Assembly (NCBI GenBank): GCA_003298465.1
Contig: QNGA01000005.1
Coordinates: 124,001 to 188,000 of the forward strand
Origin: a halophilic archaeon
GTDB taxonomy: Archaea; Halobacteriota; Halobacteria; Halobacteriales; Haladaptataceae
Reading direction: 5' to 3'
Length of the DNA stretch: 64,000 nt
In this document: positions 52,468 to 61,600 of the stretch, piece after piece
Layout: each line of letters opens with the position of its first letter
Numbering within the stretch: the stretch's first letter is position 1
The notes under the pieces: generated by a model
The model's database searches: none
Seen by the model: the letters and a program-made list of their open reading frames with translations, nothing else
What the model was told of the DNA's origin: nothing
Position numbers and translations under genes: made by a program

Positions 52468-53625
52468 TTATCCTCTCACCGCTTTCATTGTATCAGATAA
52501 ATCCTTGTTAATAGTAGTTCCGCTTTCAACTGATGCAAACTCGCCAATCGTCGTCCCTGGTTCGATGGTAACGTTCCCACCAAGCTTGGCCCGACCGCCA
52601 ATAAGCCCACCAAACGGAACATCTCGATGGATTTCGTCGTCAACCACGGTAGTGGCCTTTCCACCTCTAACCACCGTATTTGGGCCAATCTCTGCTCCTG
52701 CACCAACGACACAGTCGCGAAGCACTGCCCCAGGCTCGATCTTCACATCCGGAAAGAGTACAGCATTCTCAAGGACAGCGTTTGCACCAATCTCAACGTT
52801 TTCGCCGATTGCTGTCCGCGGCAACACCCTCACACCTGGTCCTAATGTCGCACTCTCCGCCAACGTCGTCCGTGCCATGACCGTCGCATTGTCATCGACA
52901 GTCGGCGGTACTGGTTCTGTCTCACGATCAAGGAGGTACCCATTCAGTTGGGCAAGATCCCACGGATACGAGATATCGCCCCAGAGTCCATCATAGGAGA
53001 CCGGCTGAATTGGCTGGAGGCCGTCTTCCTGGGAGAGGGTTGTTGTGAGCGCCTGCTCCGGGCTTGCATCAGTACGACGAATTGCAGCAAAAATATCGGG
53101 ACCCAGCCCATACACACCGGCGTTAATTTGGCTTGACGATGCACTCCCGTTCTGCGGTTGTTCGACGATGTCAGTGATGATTTGACCGTCGAATCGTACA
53201 ACCCCATAGCGGTTCGGTGTTGCAACACTGGTAACGGCAAGGCACGTATCCTTCGTCTCCCGTCGTGTAGCGGCAACATCCTCGATTATCGAGGGTTCGA
53301 TAATCCGGTCGCCATTCAGCGCCAAGAAATCATCGCCAATATGCTGTTCGGCCTGCAGGAGTGCATGGCCGGTCCCAAGACGGCGTTCCTGGACGACATA
53401 CCGAATGTCAATACCCCACTGACGGCCGTTCCCGAAGTAGCTCTGGATACGTTGCCGCTGATAGCCCACAACTAGAATTACTTCGTCAATCTCTGTACTG
53501 GCCAACGCCTCAACAATATGCTCTAGCAAGGGTTTGTTCCCGACCGGTAGCATCGGCTTCGGCCGGTTGTTTGTTAGCGGTTGAAGACGCGAGCCCTCTC
53601 CCGCAGCAAGCACGACTGCTTTCAT
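52468..53625 (-). CDS. glmU: GlmU-like sugar-1-phosphate nucleotidyltransferase/acetyltransferase
   Basis: The product is 385 residues. The N-terminal nucleotidyltransferase shows AAGEGSRLQPLTNNRPKPML and LALNGDRIIEP. The C-terminal part is a left-handed beta-helix with hexapeptide repeats (VGAGAEIGPNTVV, GGNVTIEPGTTIGE). Archaeal proteins of this form do both the acetyl transfer to glucosamine-1-phosphate and UDP-GlcNAc synthesis, or make dTDP/UDP-glucose. Context with glmS favours UDP-GlcNAc. The gene symbol is by family resemblance, and specificity is not proven by sequence. Confidence 0.85.
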   Translation of the reverse strand: MKAVVLAAGEGSRLQPLTNNRPKPMLPVGNKPLLEHIVEALASTEIDEVILVVGYQRQRIQSYFGNGRQWGIDIRYVVQERRLGTGHALLQAEQHIGDDFLALNGDRIIEPSIIEDVAATRRETKDTCLAVTSVATPNRYGVVRFDGQIITDIVEQPQNGSASSSQINAGVYGLGPDIFAAIRRTDASPEQALTTTLSQEDGLQPIQPVSYDGLWGDISYPWDLAQLNGYLLDRETEPVPPTVDDNATVMARTTLAESATLGPGVRVLPRTAIGENVEIGANAVLENAVLFPDVKIEPGAVLRDCVVGAGAEIGPNTVVRGGKATTVVDDEIHRDVPFGGLIGGRAKLGGNVTIEPGTTIGEFASVESGTTINKDLSDTMKAVRG

Positions 53626-53771
53626 TACCCTAAAGAACTATTCAGACATCATATAACTTCTTGGGTCCTGGTTGAAAATTTATCGATCCTCTTTTGGAAG
53701 CCTGACGCTTGAGTAGTTAGAGGAAAATCGAGCTTTCGTTAGTAGGTGATGCTAACGCTAAGTAGCCGCCG
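53626..53771. other. Intergenic gap upstream of glmU
   Basis: 146 bases containing the start region for the glmU-glmS operon. I see no clear TATA box or structure. Confidence 0.3.
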
Positions 53772-54056
53772 TTATTTCTCATCTCCCTTGAGATCAGCTA
53801 CTGTAAGATCCCCTGAGAGATATTTCTCACCTTTGGAGGAGATTCCGTAATACCCTTTCTCTTCATTTTCCTTTTTCACCAGTTCATGAGACTCTAAAAC
53901 TCGCAGTCTTCGCCGGACGGTAGAGTATCCGATATCATACCCTGCTTTTTGTAGGTTGTAGTGGAGTGGGGCAGGTGGCAGTGCAATGTCTTTCTCGTGG
54001 AGGAATTCAAGAATAGAATCATCGTTACCCGTCATCCACGAAACTCGAGGCCGCAT
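53772..54056 (-). CDS. Small winged-helix DNA-binding protein (phage-repressor-like)
   Basis: The product is 94 residues from ATG 54056 (MRPRVSWMTGNDDSILEFLH); the frame is open upstream to 54176 but that part is less like a protein. The winged helix shows ILEFLHEKDIALPPAPLHYNL, YSTVRRRLRVLESHELVKK (recognition helix) and YYGISSKGEKYL. This is the pattern of haloarchaeal PhiH1-repressor-like and plasmid-borne regulators. It is divergent from the operon at 54265-56494 and may control it (inference). Confidence 0.7.
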   Translation of the reverse strand: MRPRVSWMTGNDDSILEFLHEKDIALPPAPLHYNLQKAGYDIGYSTVRRRLRVLESHELVKKENEEKGYYGISSKGEKYLSGDLTVADLKGDEK

Positions 54057-54264
54057 GTCGAGAGAGAGTCGAACATTTTGTTTAATCACATCGATATTCA
54101 CTACTCTGAGCCTAATCACGCTCATATTGAGCCCATATACGCTAACTTTTATGCATCTGGCGTTCAAGTAGTACAATAACGACTGTTCGACGGGATTTGT
54201 CTGGAAAACTCCGGACGCGTGTCAGAGCACGCGCCCGTCGTACGGTCGTCAAGCGTGAGACCGC
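54057..54264. promoter_or_regulatory. Promoter region between the repressor-like gene and the accessory operon
   Basis: About 200 bp of divergent upstream DNA. A short inverted repeat gcgtg/cacgc occurs at about 54218-54233. No convincing TATA box is seen for the rightward operon. Confidence 0.3.
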
Positions 54265-54504
54265 ATGTACATGTTTGCCGACACGGGACTAAAATGTCCC
54301 GTCCGACAGCCGCAGCACTCGCTAACCACTGCTGAGAGTTCGACGGTACAAAACACGCCAATAGCCACCTACCTACAGTGTTCGAAATTGCCGGAGAGCG
54401 TCGTTCATGGTGTTATCCGGGACTGGCAGATACAGGGGACTAGTCGCCTCTTCGCTAGTCTCGTCCAACTGATCACGCCTACTAATCGAGGTGGTGGTCG
54501 ATGA
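54265..54504 (+). CDS. Possible 79-aa leading gene of the accessory operon
   Basis: The frame from ATG 54265 ends with the last four bases overlapping the next start (ATGA), the same coupling as the following genes, which supports translation. The sequence (VHGVIRDWQIQGTSRLFASL, then VQLITPTNRGGGR) is not recognised and has no motif. A chance overlap cannot be excluded. Confidence 0.35.
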   Translation: MYMFADTGLKCPVRQPQHSLTTAESSTVQNTPIATYLQCSKLPESVVHGVIRDWQIQGTSRLFASLVQLITPTNRGGGR

Positions 54505-54887
54505 CGTCGCCACCGGACTGGGATATCACGGCAGAAGAAATCAAGGAGACGTTTGACCGGTGTCCGAACTGTGGGAAGTACGCTGTTTTGGTGAACGACA
54601 CTCATACGTGTAATCCGACACGGTCTACTGGCCATCTAAACGAACAGGAGCGTCAGCAGCGCATCGAAGCTGATCCCTATCCGGGTGATGAAACAGTCGT
54701 CACAATTCAGCAGGGGCCGAGCACGGTATCCGCCTACCACGAAACAACATGTGATGACCAGCTGCTCTGCTCACTCACCAGCGACCACCTACTCGACCAC
54801 CTCACACGTGCGGACGCCCAAGCGAACGGCCATCCACCATGCCAGCAGTGCCAGCGCATCCGTCACGCCCGAGGTGATAACCGATGA
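54501..54887 (+). CDS. Zinc-binding accessory protein
   Basis: The product is 128 residues. It has an N-terminal C-x2-C (CPNCG, 21-25), a further Cys at 37 (HTC), and a C-terminal CQQC pair (113-116). The middle is an acidic alpha/beta stretch with STVSAYHETTCDDQLL. Proteins of this kind occur in haloarchaeal plasmids, proviruses and integrative elements with no known function. The stop overlaps the next start (ATGA). Confidence 0.55.
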   Translation: MTSPPDWDITAEEIKETFDRCPNCGKYAVLVNDTHTCNPTRSTGHLNEQERQQRIEADPYPGDETVVTIQQGPSTVSAYHETTCDDQLLCSLTSDHLLDHLTRADAQANGHPPCQQCQRIRHARGDNR

Positions 54888-55228
54888 CTCACAGCGAGCA
54901 AACCAAACGCGTGCTCGCGCTCGCCCGGGGCGACTCAATTACGGTCGACACCCAGCATCGGACACTCACGGGCATCGTCTACCGCTGCAATCACCACGAT
55001 CCCGAACTTACATGCCGTGGGCCCGAACCCGGCGAACACGTCCTCTATTTCGTCACTCCAACCTACGACCGGTACTGCCTCCAGTACACCTACTATGACG
55101 AGTACGACCACACCCAGCAACGTCTCGATCGATACGGCCGCACACCTGACGGCCAGTACGTGTGGCTCCGCACGCACGCCCACGTTGAGTCCATCACCAA
55201 TCCCACCGAGGATGGTGAGCAGCTATGA
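54884..55228 (+). CDS. Unknown accessory protein, 114 aa
   Basis: Small, mixed alpha/beta protein with TKRVLALARGDSITVDTQHR at the start and several aromatic/His residues (YRCNHHDPELTC). No family is recognised. It is translationally coupled to both neighbours by ATGA overlaps, so it is part of one polycistronic unit. Confidence 0.5.
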   Translation: MTHSEQTKRVLALARGDSITVDTQHRTLTGIVYRCNHHDPELTCRGPEPGEHVLYFVTPTYDRYCLQYTYYDEYDHTQQRLDRYGRTPDGQYVWLRTHAHVESITNPTEDGEQL

Positions 55229-55635
55229 CCGCCGACCACGCTCCTGAGCCGTTGAATCCAGGTCAGCCGACAACACTCGCCCGCCAGCTATCGCCAGGCG
55301 ATCGCGTCCGGATCACGACCACCAGCTTGCCCCGCACCAGTCTCGCCGTCTCCCACGTACACCTACTAATACACGCCCAGCCGTCACGGCTCGTCCTTAC
55401 TACGCCACCAATCACGACCACTGCCCAACAGTCCTGCCCCCAGCGCGTACACTACGACTGCATCACCGCATCCGAGCCATCGACAATGACCGTCATCGAG
55501 TACACCGACACTCCTGCGACCACGACCACCCGCACCGTCGGCTCGCTTACCACAATTGCCCGCCTCCCCAGCCTCTCCATCACGCCAGATATCGACGATC
55601 GGCCGGTACCAGCGGAGGCGGATGGCAATGAGTAA
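55225..55635 (+). CDS. Unknown accessory protein, 136 aa
   Basis: The sequence is rich in Thr/Pro, beta-strand-like (RVRITTTSLPRTSLAVSHVH, LVLTTPPITTTAQQ). It is not recognised. It overlaps the previous gene by 4 bp and the next gene by 8 bp. Codon usage is high in GC3, like the other genes of the operon and unlike the AT-rich glycan island. Confidence 0.5.
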   Translation: MTADHAPEPLNPGQPTTLARQLSPGDRVRITTTSLPRTSLAVSHVHLLIHAQPSRLVLTTPPITTTAQQSCPQRVHYDCITASEPSTMTVIEYTDTPATTTTRTVGSLTTIARLPSLSITPDIDDRPVPAEADGNE

Positions 55636-56494
55636 CACCACCACTTCCGGAGCTTCCACCCCCATCGACGAGAGCGACGCCTCGGTCAGTACGCTCGTTG
55701 ACCACGTCCAGCAACTCACCGACCGCATCGCCGACCTTGAACAGGCACTCGCCGACAAGAACGACCGCATCGACACTCTCAAATCACGTGTCAGTGACCT
55801 CGAACAGGAGCACACCACCGACTGTGACCACTGCACCGACCTCGAAACACGCGTCGAGAAACTCGAAGCCCGGGAAGCACGCCTCGACCACATCGACGAC
55901 CAGATCGCAGAACTCCAGGCCCGAGAACTCACGAAAGGCGCGCATCTCCACGAAGAACACGTCTATCCCAGCCTCATCGACGACAACACGATTAGCGAAC
56001 TCGAAAAAATCACAAAAGACGATGGCCGCGAATACTATCGTGTCCTCGGCCGCGACGATCCTACCGAGTCGGATGGGGCTGGTGTCGCGCTCGCTCATGC
56101 CGACCTGCTGCCGATCCAGCAGTTGACGCGTATTCCGCGTGAAACACGCGATAATCATATGTCCGCGACGGACCGACGCGCCACTTGGACGTGGGAGCAG
56201 CGCACCGACGATCGGAGGCGGTTATGGAATGACGGCGGGAGTAGCGTCCAGGCGTATCTCGACTGTGGCGACCTCGCCACTGAACTCCGCGTCGAGTTCG
56301 ATATCGCTCGCGATAGCGCGGCCGAACTCGCCGGCCGTGTCCTCGAAGCACTCGTCGACCTCACTAACAACCGCTGCTACATCCAGAAGACCACGAAACG
56401 CCATGACGGATGCACGTACAAAGAGCGACGGCTCGTGTTGCCAGCGGATGCTGAGATTCCTGGCGAGACACAGTCGATGGAGGTAACCGGATAA
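55628..56494 (+). CDS. Coiled-coil accessory protein, 288 aa
   Basis: ATG 55628 overlaps the previous stop (ATGAGTAA); an ATG two codons earlier is also possible. The N-terminal region (about 20-95) is a coiled coil (LVDHVQQLTDRIADLEQALADKNDRIDTLKSRVSDLEQE, split here as three heptad runs). A soluble domain follows (about 100-285; TKGAHLHEEHVYPSLIDDN, NRCYIQKTTKRHDGCTYKER). It is not recognised. Operon position and a following terminator-like hairpin mark it as the last gene. Confidence 0.55.
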   Translation: MSNTTTSGASTPIDESDASVSTLVDHVQQLTDRIADLEQALADKNDRIDTLKSRVSDLEQEHTTDCDHCTDLETRVEKLEAREARLDHIDDQIAELQARELTKGAHLHEEHVYPSLIDDNTISELEKITKDDGREYYRVLGRDDPTESDGAGVALAHADLLPIQQLTRIPRETRDNHMSATDRRATWTWEQRTDDRRRLWNDGGSSVQAYLDCGDLATELRVEFDIARDSAAELAGRVLEALVDLTNNRCYIQKTTKRHDGCTYKERRLVLPADAEIPGETQSMEVTG

Positions 56495-56510
56495 CACGGT
56501 TGTTCGCCGG

Positions 56511-56532
56511 CCGGGTGTGACCCGGTCTTTCT
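56511..56532 (+). terminator. Hairpin plus T-rich tract after the accessory operon
   Basis: A 6-bp stem ccgggt/acccgg with loop gtg is followed by tctttct. It lies 17 bases after the stop of the coiled-coil gene and fits an end-of-operon terminator. T-tracts at about 56626-56648 (cgttttttcgcccgttttt) could also stop transcription. Confidence 0.45.
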
Positions 56533-57076
56533 ACCCATTCCCGAGTGGGACGAACGCTGTCGGCCACTCGCTCTGACCACAGAAACCGCGGTGGATCGAA
56601 CGGTCGAGTACTAGGTGGTGTCTCGTTTTTTCGCCCGTTTTTCGCCCGTGTAATGGAACAGTTGTAGCGATGTCGCCGGTAACAACGCTGTTATCAGCGT
56701 CGGACTGCCGATGATCGTGCTAACATTGGGGTCTCTGGAGGAGCAGGACAATCGGTATAGTGCGACCGACTACGTCGATGAACTGATATTCAGGAAGTGA
56801 GCCTTGCGGTCGATCAGATTAGTATAATATACTAACGACAGCGTACTGTCCTTGCTCTCAATATTGTCGAGCGTGTCGTTCATCTCGCAGATCGTATAAT
56901 GGGCAGGTGTCGCCGTAGTGCTGATCTCCGAGTGTTACTGTGGTATACCTCTAACGCTCAGGGCCGTTCGCGCGATTGAGCGCATACATGACCGACTTCG
57001 ACTGGCTGGATGTCTTGTGGGGCGTGACATATGTTTGAAGCCGTAGTACGTCGAATCTCTACTTGGGGGGAGTTCA
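56533..57076. other. Intergenic region with a 17-nt palindrome
   Basis: No gene is called. TTAGTATAATATACTAA at 56819-56835 is a perfect palindrome around a central base. A near copy TTAGTAGAATATACTAA lies at 63331-63347. The direct repeat tttttcgcccgt occurs around 56629-56651. The A/T content rises just before the UspA gene. Confidence 0.45.
56819..56835. promoter_or_regulatory. Palindromic operator-like site, copy 1
   Basis: TTAGTATA and TATACTAA flank a single A. A palindrome of this size is a typical dimer-binding operator. It lies 242 bp before the UspA pseudogene. The second copy, with one changed base in the left arm, is at 63331-63347 just after the TrmB gene. Confidence 0.4.
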
Positions 57077-57933
57077 ATGTACGATACAATTCTTCTTCCA
57101 ACGGATGGAAGGAATACGTCAAATCCAGCGATTGAACATGGAATCGAGCTTGCGCGTAAGTTTGGAGCAACTCTCCATGTTCTCTATACTATTAAAATGC
57201 CATATTTAGAATATGTGGATGATGATGAATGGAATCACTCGATCAAGAAGTCTTTAAGAAAGGACGGAATCAAAGCGACTGAAGACATTGCTAACCGGGC
57301 GCGTGAATATAGTCTTGAAGTGGTTACGGCGATTGAGACTGGACTTCCGTTCCAAGTTATCAGTAAGTACACTACCACCCACGGTATCGATCTCATCACT
57401 TTGGGAACTGCTGGAACGAGCGCCAAGTCACGCGTAATAGGAAGTACGGCGAAGAAAGTCGTTCGATTGGTTGAAGAGCCTGTGCTAACTGTCCGGACAT
57501 CAGAAACAGTGCCATCGACCGACTACGAAAAGATCATTCTTACAACCGATGGTACACCAGGGTCCCAGCGCGCAATTGGTGAGTGTGCGACCCTTGCCGA
57601 AAAATACGATGCCTCGGTGCAGATCGTCTATGTGATCGACGTTGAGAAAGTCCACTTCGAGTCATATATTGATCGTATGGAAGAAACCGGCCACGGGTCT
57701 GTGAGAACGTGATGGAACGCCTTTCGGCGGCCGGCATCCACGCGACGAGTCATATTCTCTGGGGGAACCCAGCCGATCGAATTCTGACGTATGCAGAAAT
57801 GGAGGATGCAGATTTGATTGTTCTTGGGACGCATGGCCGCTCGGGATGGGAGCTGTTCGTGTTAGGAAGTGTCGCTGAGGCAGTGCTAAGCCGGACAGCG
57901 ATTCCAGTACTGACAGTACGCAATAGGGGGTGA
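57077..57933 (+). pseudogene. Tandem universal stress protein (UspA), frameshifted
   Basis: The first frame (57077-57712) holds one full Usp domain plus most of a second: MYDTILLPTDGRNTSNPAIE, then IDLITLGTAGTSAKSRVIGS with the G-x2-G-x9-G(S/T) ATP-binding motif, and IILTTDGTPGSQRAIGECAT. It stops at SVRT. The next frame (VMERLSAAGIHATSHILWGN, ... LIVLGTHGRSGWELFVLGSV) continues the second Usp domain and ends at 57933. About one base is missing or extra near 57700. The intact gene would encode a 285-residue double Usp protein. Sequencing error is possible. Confidence 0.75.
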
Positions 57934-58648
57934 GACGTCCGTGTTACTATCTAAGGCAGCGCTGCAAATCCCTGTTGCCACCATACTCTTATCACGGATT
58001 GTCGTACCCGATCTGAGGGCGGAGGGAATATGTATCGACGACAATCACGGCCAGAGTCAGCCCCGGAGACGAACAACCAACAGCGGCGGGGGCACCAGCG
58101 GATCACTGATATTGACATCACGAAGCCGACGCTCACGTGGCTGCAATGCCCGCAGCCTCACCAGCCGATTTCCATTCAGGACGATGACCGCGTACTGAAC
58201 AGCAGGTTTAATCCACAGTTAGACTGTTGGGAAATACTGCTTCTCGTAATGCCACAAGAGGAGCGCGAAACTGACAAGTAATCCACTGGGGCTCGGGGAA
58301 CTGATAGTTCCCGTTGATGATCGGCTCGCACGGCTGTAGAACCGGGAGAAATAGTGTCCTCCCTCTGGAGTGTATAGGAAGTGCTTCTGGTCGGGTAGTG
58401 GGATCAGATGAATGAACGAGGCTTAATTCTCTCACGCTACCAGTGGTAGCAGTCCAAACTAATGGGGTGCTAGAGGGACAGGATTCTCACCAACGTTATA
58501 GCGCAGTTTTCTTCTTGAGATTATCGCTGGTGATTGGTGAGTGGTGATAAACAAAGTATATATGTATTCTGTGTGTAGGCTTCTAACAACAGGATTGTGA
58601 GTATGATGCTACAGACAGAGTCAAGATACGACGGGAGGTGGCTCGAGA
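57934..58648. other. Intergenic region upstream of the MMPL gene
   Basis: This holds one weak ORF (58030-58281, listed separately). The TATA-like aagtatatatgta at about 58554-58566 sits 83 bases before the MMPL start, with a gggaggtg ribosome-binding-like site at 58633-58640, nine bases before the GTG at 58649. Confidence 0.4.
58030..58281 (+). CDS. Possible 83-aa protein, unknown
   Basis: Codon choice from ATG 58030 looks coding-like (GC3-rich), and the frame reads ITDIDITKPTLTWLQCPQPH, then QPISIQDDDRVLNSRFNPQL. It has no family, membrane segment or motif that I recognise. It has no adjacent partner. A chance ORF is possible, since another frame overlaps it at 57941-58198. Confidence 0.3.
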   Translation: MYRRQSRPESAPETNNQQRRGHQRITDIDITKPTLTWLQCPQPHQPISIQDDDRVLNSRFNPQLDCWEILLLVMPQEERETDK

Positions 58649-61600
58649 GTGTCATTATCGGATAGGCTTGGTGAGGGAATCATGAAGCATAGTCGGGTGC
58701 TGATTGCAGCGCTCCTGATCTTTTCAGCTGTTCTTGGATCAGGTGCGTCGATGGTTGGGCAATCATCGTCGCTAGACTCGTTCCAGAGTGATACCAGTGA
58801 TGCAGCCCAGGCTCAAGAATATATTCGAGAGAATTTCTCAACAGGGTCAAATAATACAACAAGCGCTCAAGTGATTGTCCGTGATGATAATGTTCTTTCT
58901 AAGCAGTCACTGAAAAACCAAATTGAACTACAGCAAGAGCTACGAACTAATAAATCTGTTAATAGGACACTTGCAAACGAATCGCCAACAATCGGCGTTG
59001 CAAATATCCTTGCGACGACTCTCTACCGATTAGACAAGGCGGACGACCTCAAAGCTCGCGGGAAAAATCTCCAGCAACGGCGCGAGAATCTAACCGAATG
59101 GGGTCAAACGCTTCAAAACCGGTCCCAGGAGTTGAATGAAAGTAAGAAGGAGCTCCAACAGCGCAGCGAGCAGCTCAAAGAACGAGGACAAGAACTCAAA
59201 GCACGAGGCGAAAAGCTCCAACAGCGGTCAAACGAGCTCAATCAAAGTAGACAAGAGCTCAAGCAACGAAGTGCAGAGCTCAAGCAACGTGCACAGGAAC
59301 TCAAGGAACGCAGTCAACAGTTACAGCAGCGATCGCAAGAGCTGAACGAGAGCAAAGCAACACTTCAAAAGCGGGCTCAGGACCTGCAAGAGCGCGGGCA
59401 GGCACTTAACGACAGTCGAGCGGAACTTGAGCAACGCGCGCAACAACTGGAGCAGCGAGCCCAAGAACTCAATCAGAGCAGGACAGAGCTTGCACAACGG
59501 CGGACTGAGCTGCAAGAGCGCGCAGCAGAGCTGAATGAAACGAAACAGGAGCTTGCGGCGCGCGCTGAAAAGCTGGAACAGCGGCGGGCCACAGTTGAAG
59601 AGGCACACGAGAATGGATCGCTGAGTGATTTTGAGTATATACAGCGTCTTGCCGTGCTTCGTGGGGAGCAGGCCCAGTTAGAGAATGCACGAGCGCAGCT
59701 CGCAAACAACTCAACGAAGCTCAAGCAGGATCAGAAGGAACTCGCCCAGGATGCACAACAGCTCCAAGAGCGCGCAGCGGAGCTCAAAGCAGATCAAGCA
59801 GAGCTCGAACAACAATCCGAGCAGCTCACAGAACGAGCCCAGCAGCTCAGAGCAGAGCGAGCGCAATTGGAGAACAAATCGGCGGAACTAGAACAACGCG
59901 GTCAAGAGCTAGAGCAAGCCTCCCAGGAGCTTCGAGAGGATCGACAGGAGCTGCAGGAAGCACAAGCAGCTCTCGAAAAGTGGTCACAGCGGCTTAAAGA
60001 ACGGAGCGAAGAGCTGCAGACTGATTCTCAGCAGCTTCAAGAAGACAATGCAGACCTCCAGGCTGCACAGACGGAGTTGCAGAATCGGTCGGAGCAGCTG
60101 CAAGAGCGAGGGCAGAAGCTTCAACAGCAGTTTGACGCGTTCAAAGAAGCGCAACAAGAGCTGAAAGCGGATGGAGAGAAATTAAAGGAGAGACAGCAGG
60201 CGCTTCGGAATGAGTCGGATCTTACGTTAGCAGAGCAGGTTGAGATTCTAGATTCGCATAATCAGACGGAGATCGACAACGCCACTAGCACTGTGCTTGG
60301 GGAGAATGCCAGTGTCGGTGGATCCGGTAGTGGAGAGGGTGGGGCTGGTGCGTTCGCGTTCATGCCGACGAGTTATGAAGCAGGGAGCACTGACGCGAAC
60401 GCGACGATGATTCTTATCTCGCAACGGACGAGTAGCGGCGGTGGCGGCGGGGGTCCGCAGGGGTCGGCTAGCGACCGGCTCGTTAACTCTCAACTCGCCA
60501 TGCAGACGATTGCTAATGAGCAGTTCAATGAGAAGAATTCGAGGGCCCTTGTCTTCGGGAGTGGGATCGTCGCCGATGAAACCCAACGGTCGATGACGGA
60601 TAGTGTTCTCATTGTGGGACCGCTTGCAATTATCTTTGTTCTTGGTGTCTTGATCTTCGCGTACCGAGATCTCTTAGACATCGTTTTGGGGCTGTTTGGT
60701 ATCGCGCTCGTCCTGATCTGGACGTTTGGCTTTATGGGCTGGGCAGGTATCAACTTCAACCAGATCTTTATCGCTGTCCCCGTTCTGTTGATCGGGCTAT
60801 CAATTGACTATGCGATCCACGTCTTCATGCGTCATCGTGAGGAGCGACAGCGCACTGAAGGCGTCACGGAGTCGATGAAAGTCACACTCTCGAGTCTTGG
60901 TATTGCACTTATTCTTGTGACTGTCACTGCCGTCATCGGGTTCCTTTCGAATCTTGTCAGTGACGTTCCGCCGATTCGGCAGTTCGGTATCGTAAGCTCT
61001 GTCGGAATCACGGCGGCGTTGCTCATTTTCGGCATCTTGATTCCAGCGCTGAAAACGGAATTAGACGGATTCCTGGAAGGTCGCGGCTGGGATCGTCAGA
61101 AGCGTGCCTTCGGAACTGGTGGTGGCCGGCTTGGCTCGCTTCTTGCAGGTGGTGCAACGGCGGCGCGGAAGGCACCACGGGTGGTGTTAGTGATTGCTGT
61201 GGTGCTTACTCTGCTGGGTGGAGCGGGTGCAACGCAGGTTGATACGAGTTTCTCGCAAGAAGACTTCCTTGCAGATGATCCGTCCGGTGTCTGGGAGGAG
61301 CTTCCAGAACCGTTTGCGCCGGGAGATTATTCTGTGAAGGCTTCGATGACGTATCTGAATAATAACTTCCTCCGACAAGACTCGAACGCAGAGTTATTGA
61401 TACGCGGCGATATCACTGATCCACAGACATTGGAGACTGTCGAGAGAGCAGAGCAAGCAGCAGCAAAGAAGGATTCGACGGTTGTTCTCTCAAGTGGTGA
61501 GGCGGATATTCAGAGTCCGCTGTCGGTGATGCAGTCGGTTGCAAGTGAGAACGGGTCGTTCAAACGGACGTTCGAGCAGGCAGATACGAATGGCGACAAT

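Noticed and set aside
59321..59724. Minus-strand frames opposite the coiled coil
   Set aside because: Heptad-repeat DNA keeps several frames open; the encoded proteins are Cys/Leu-rich artefacts.
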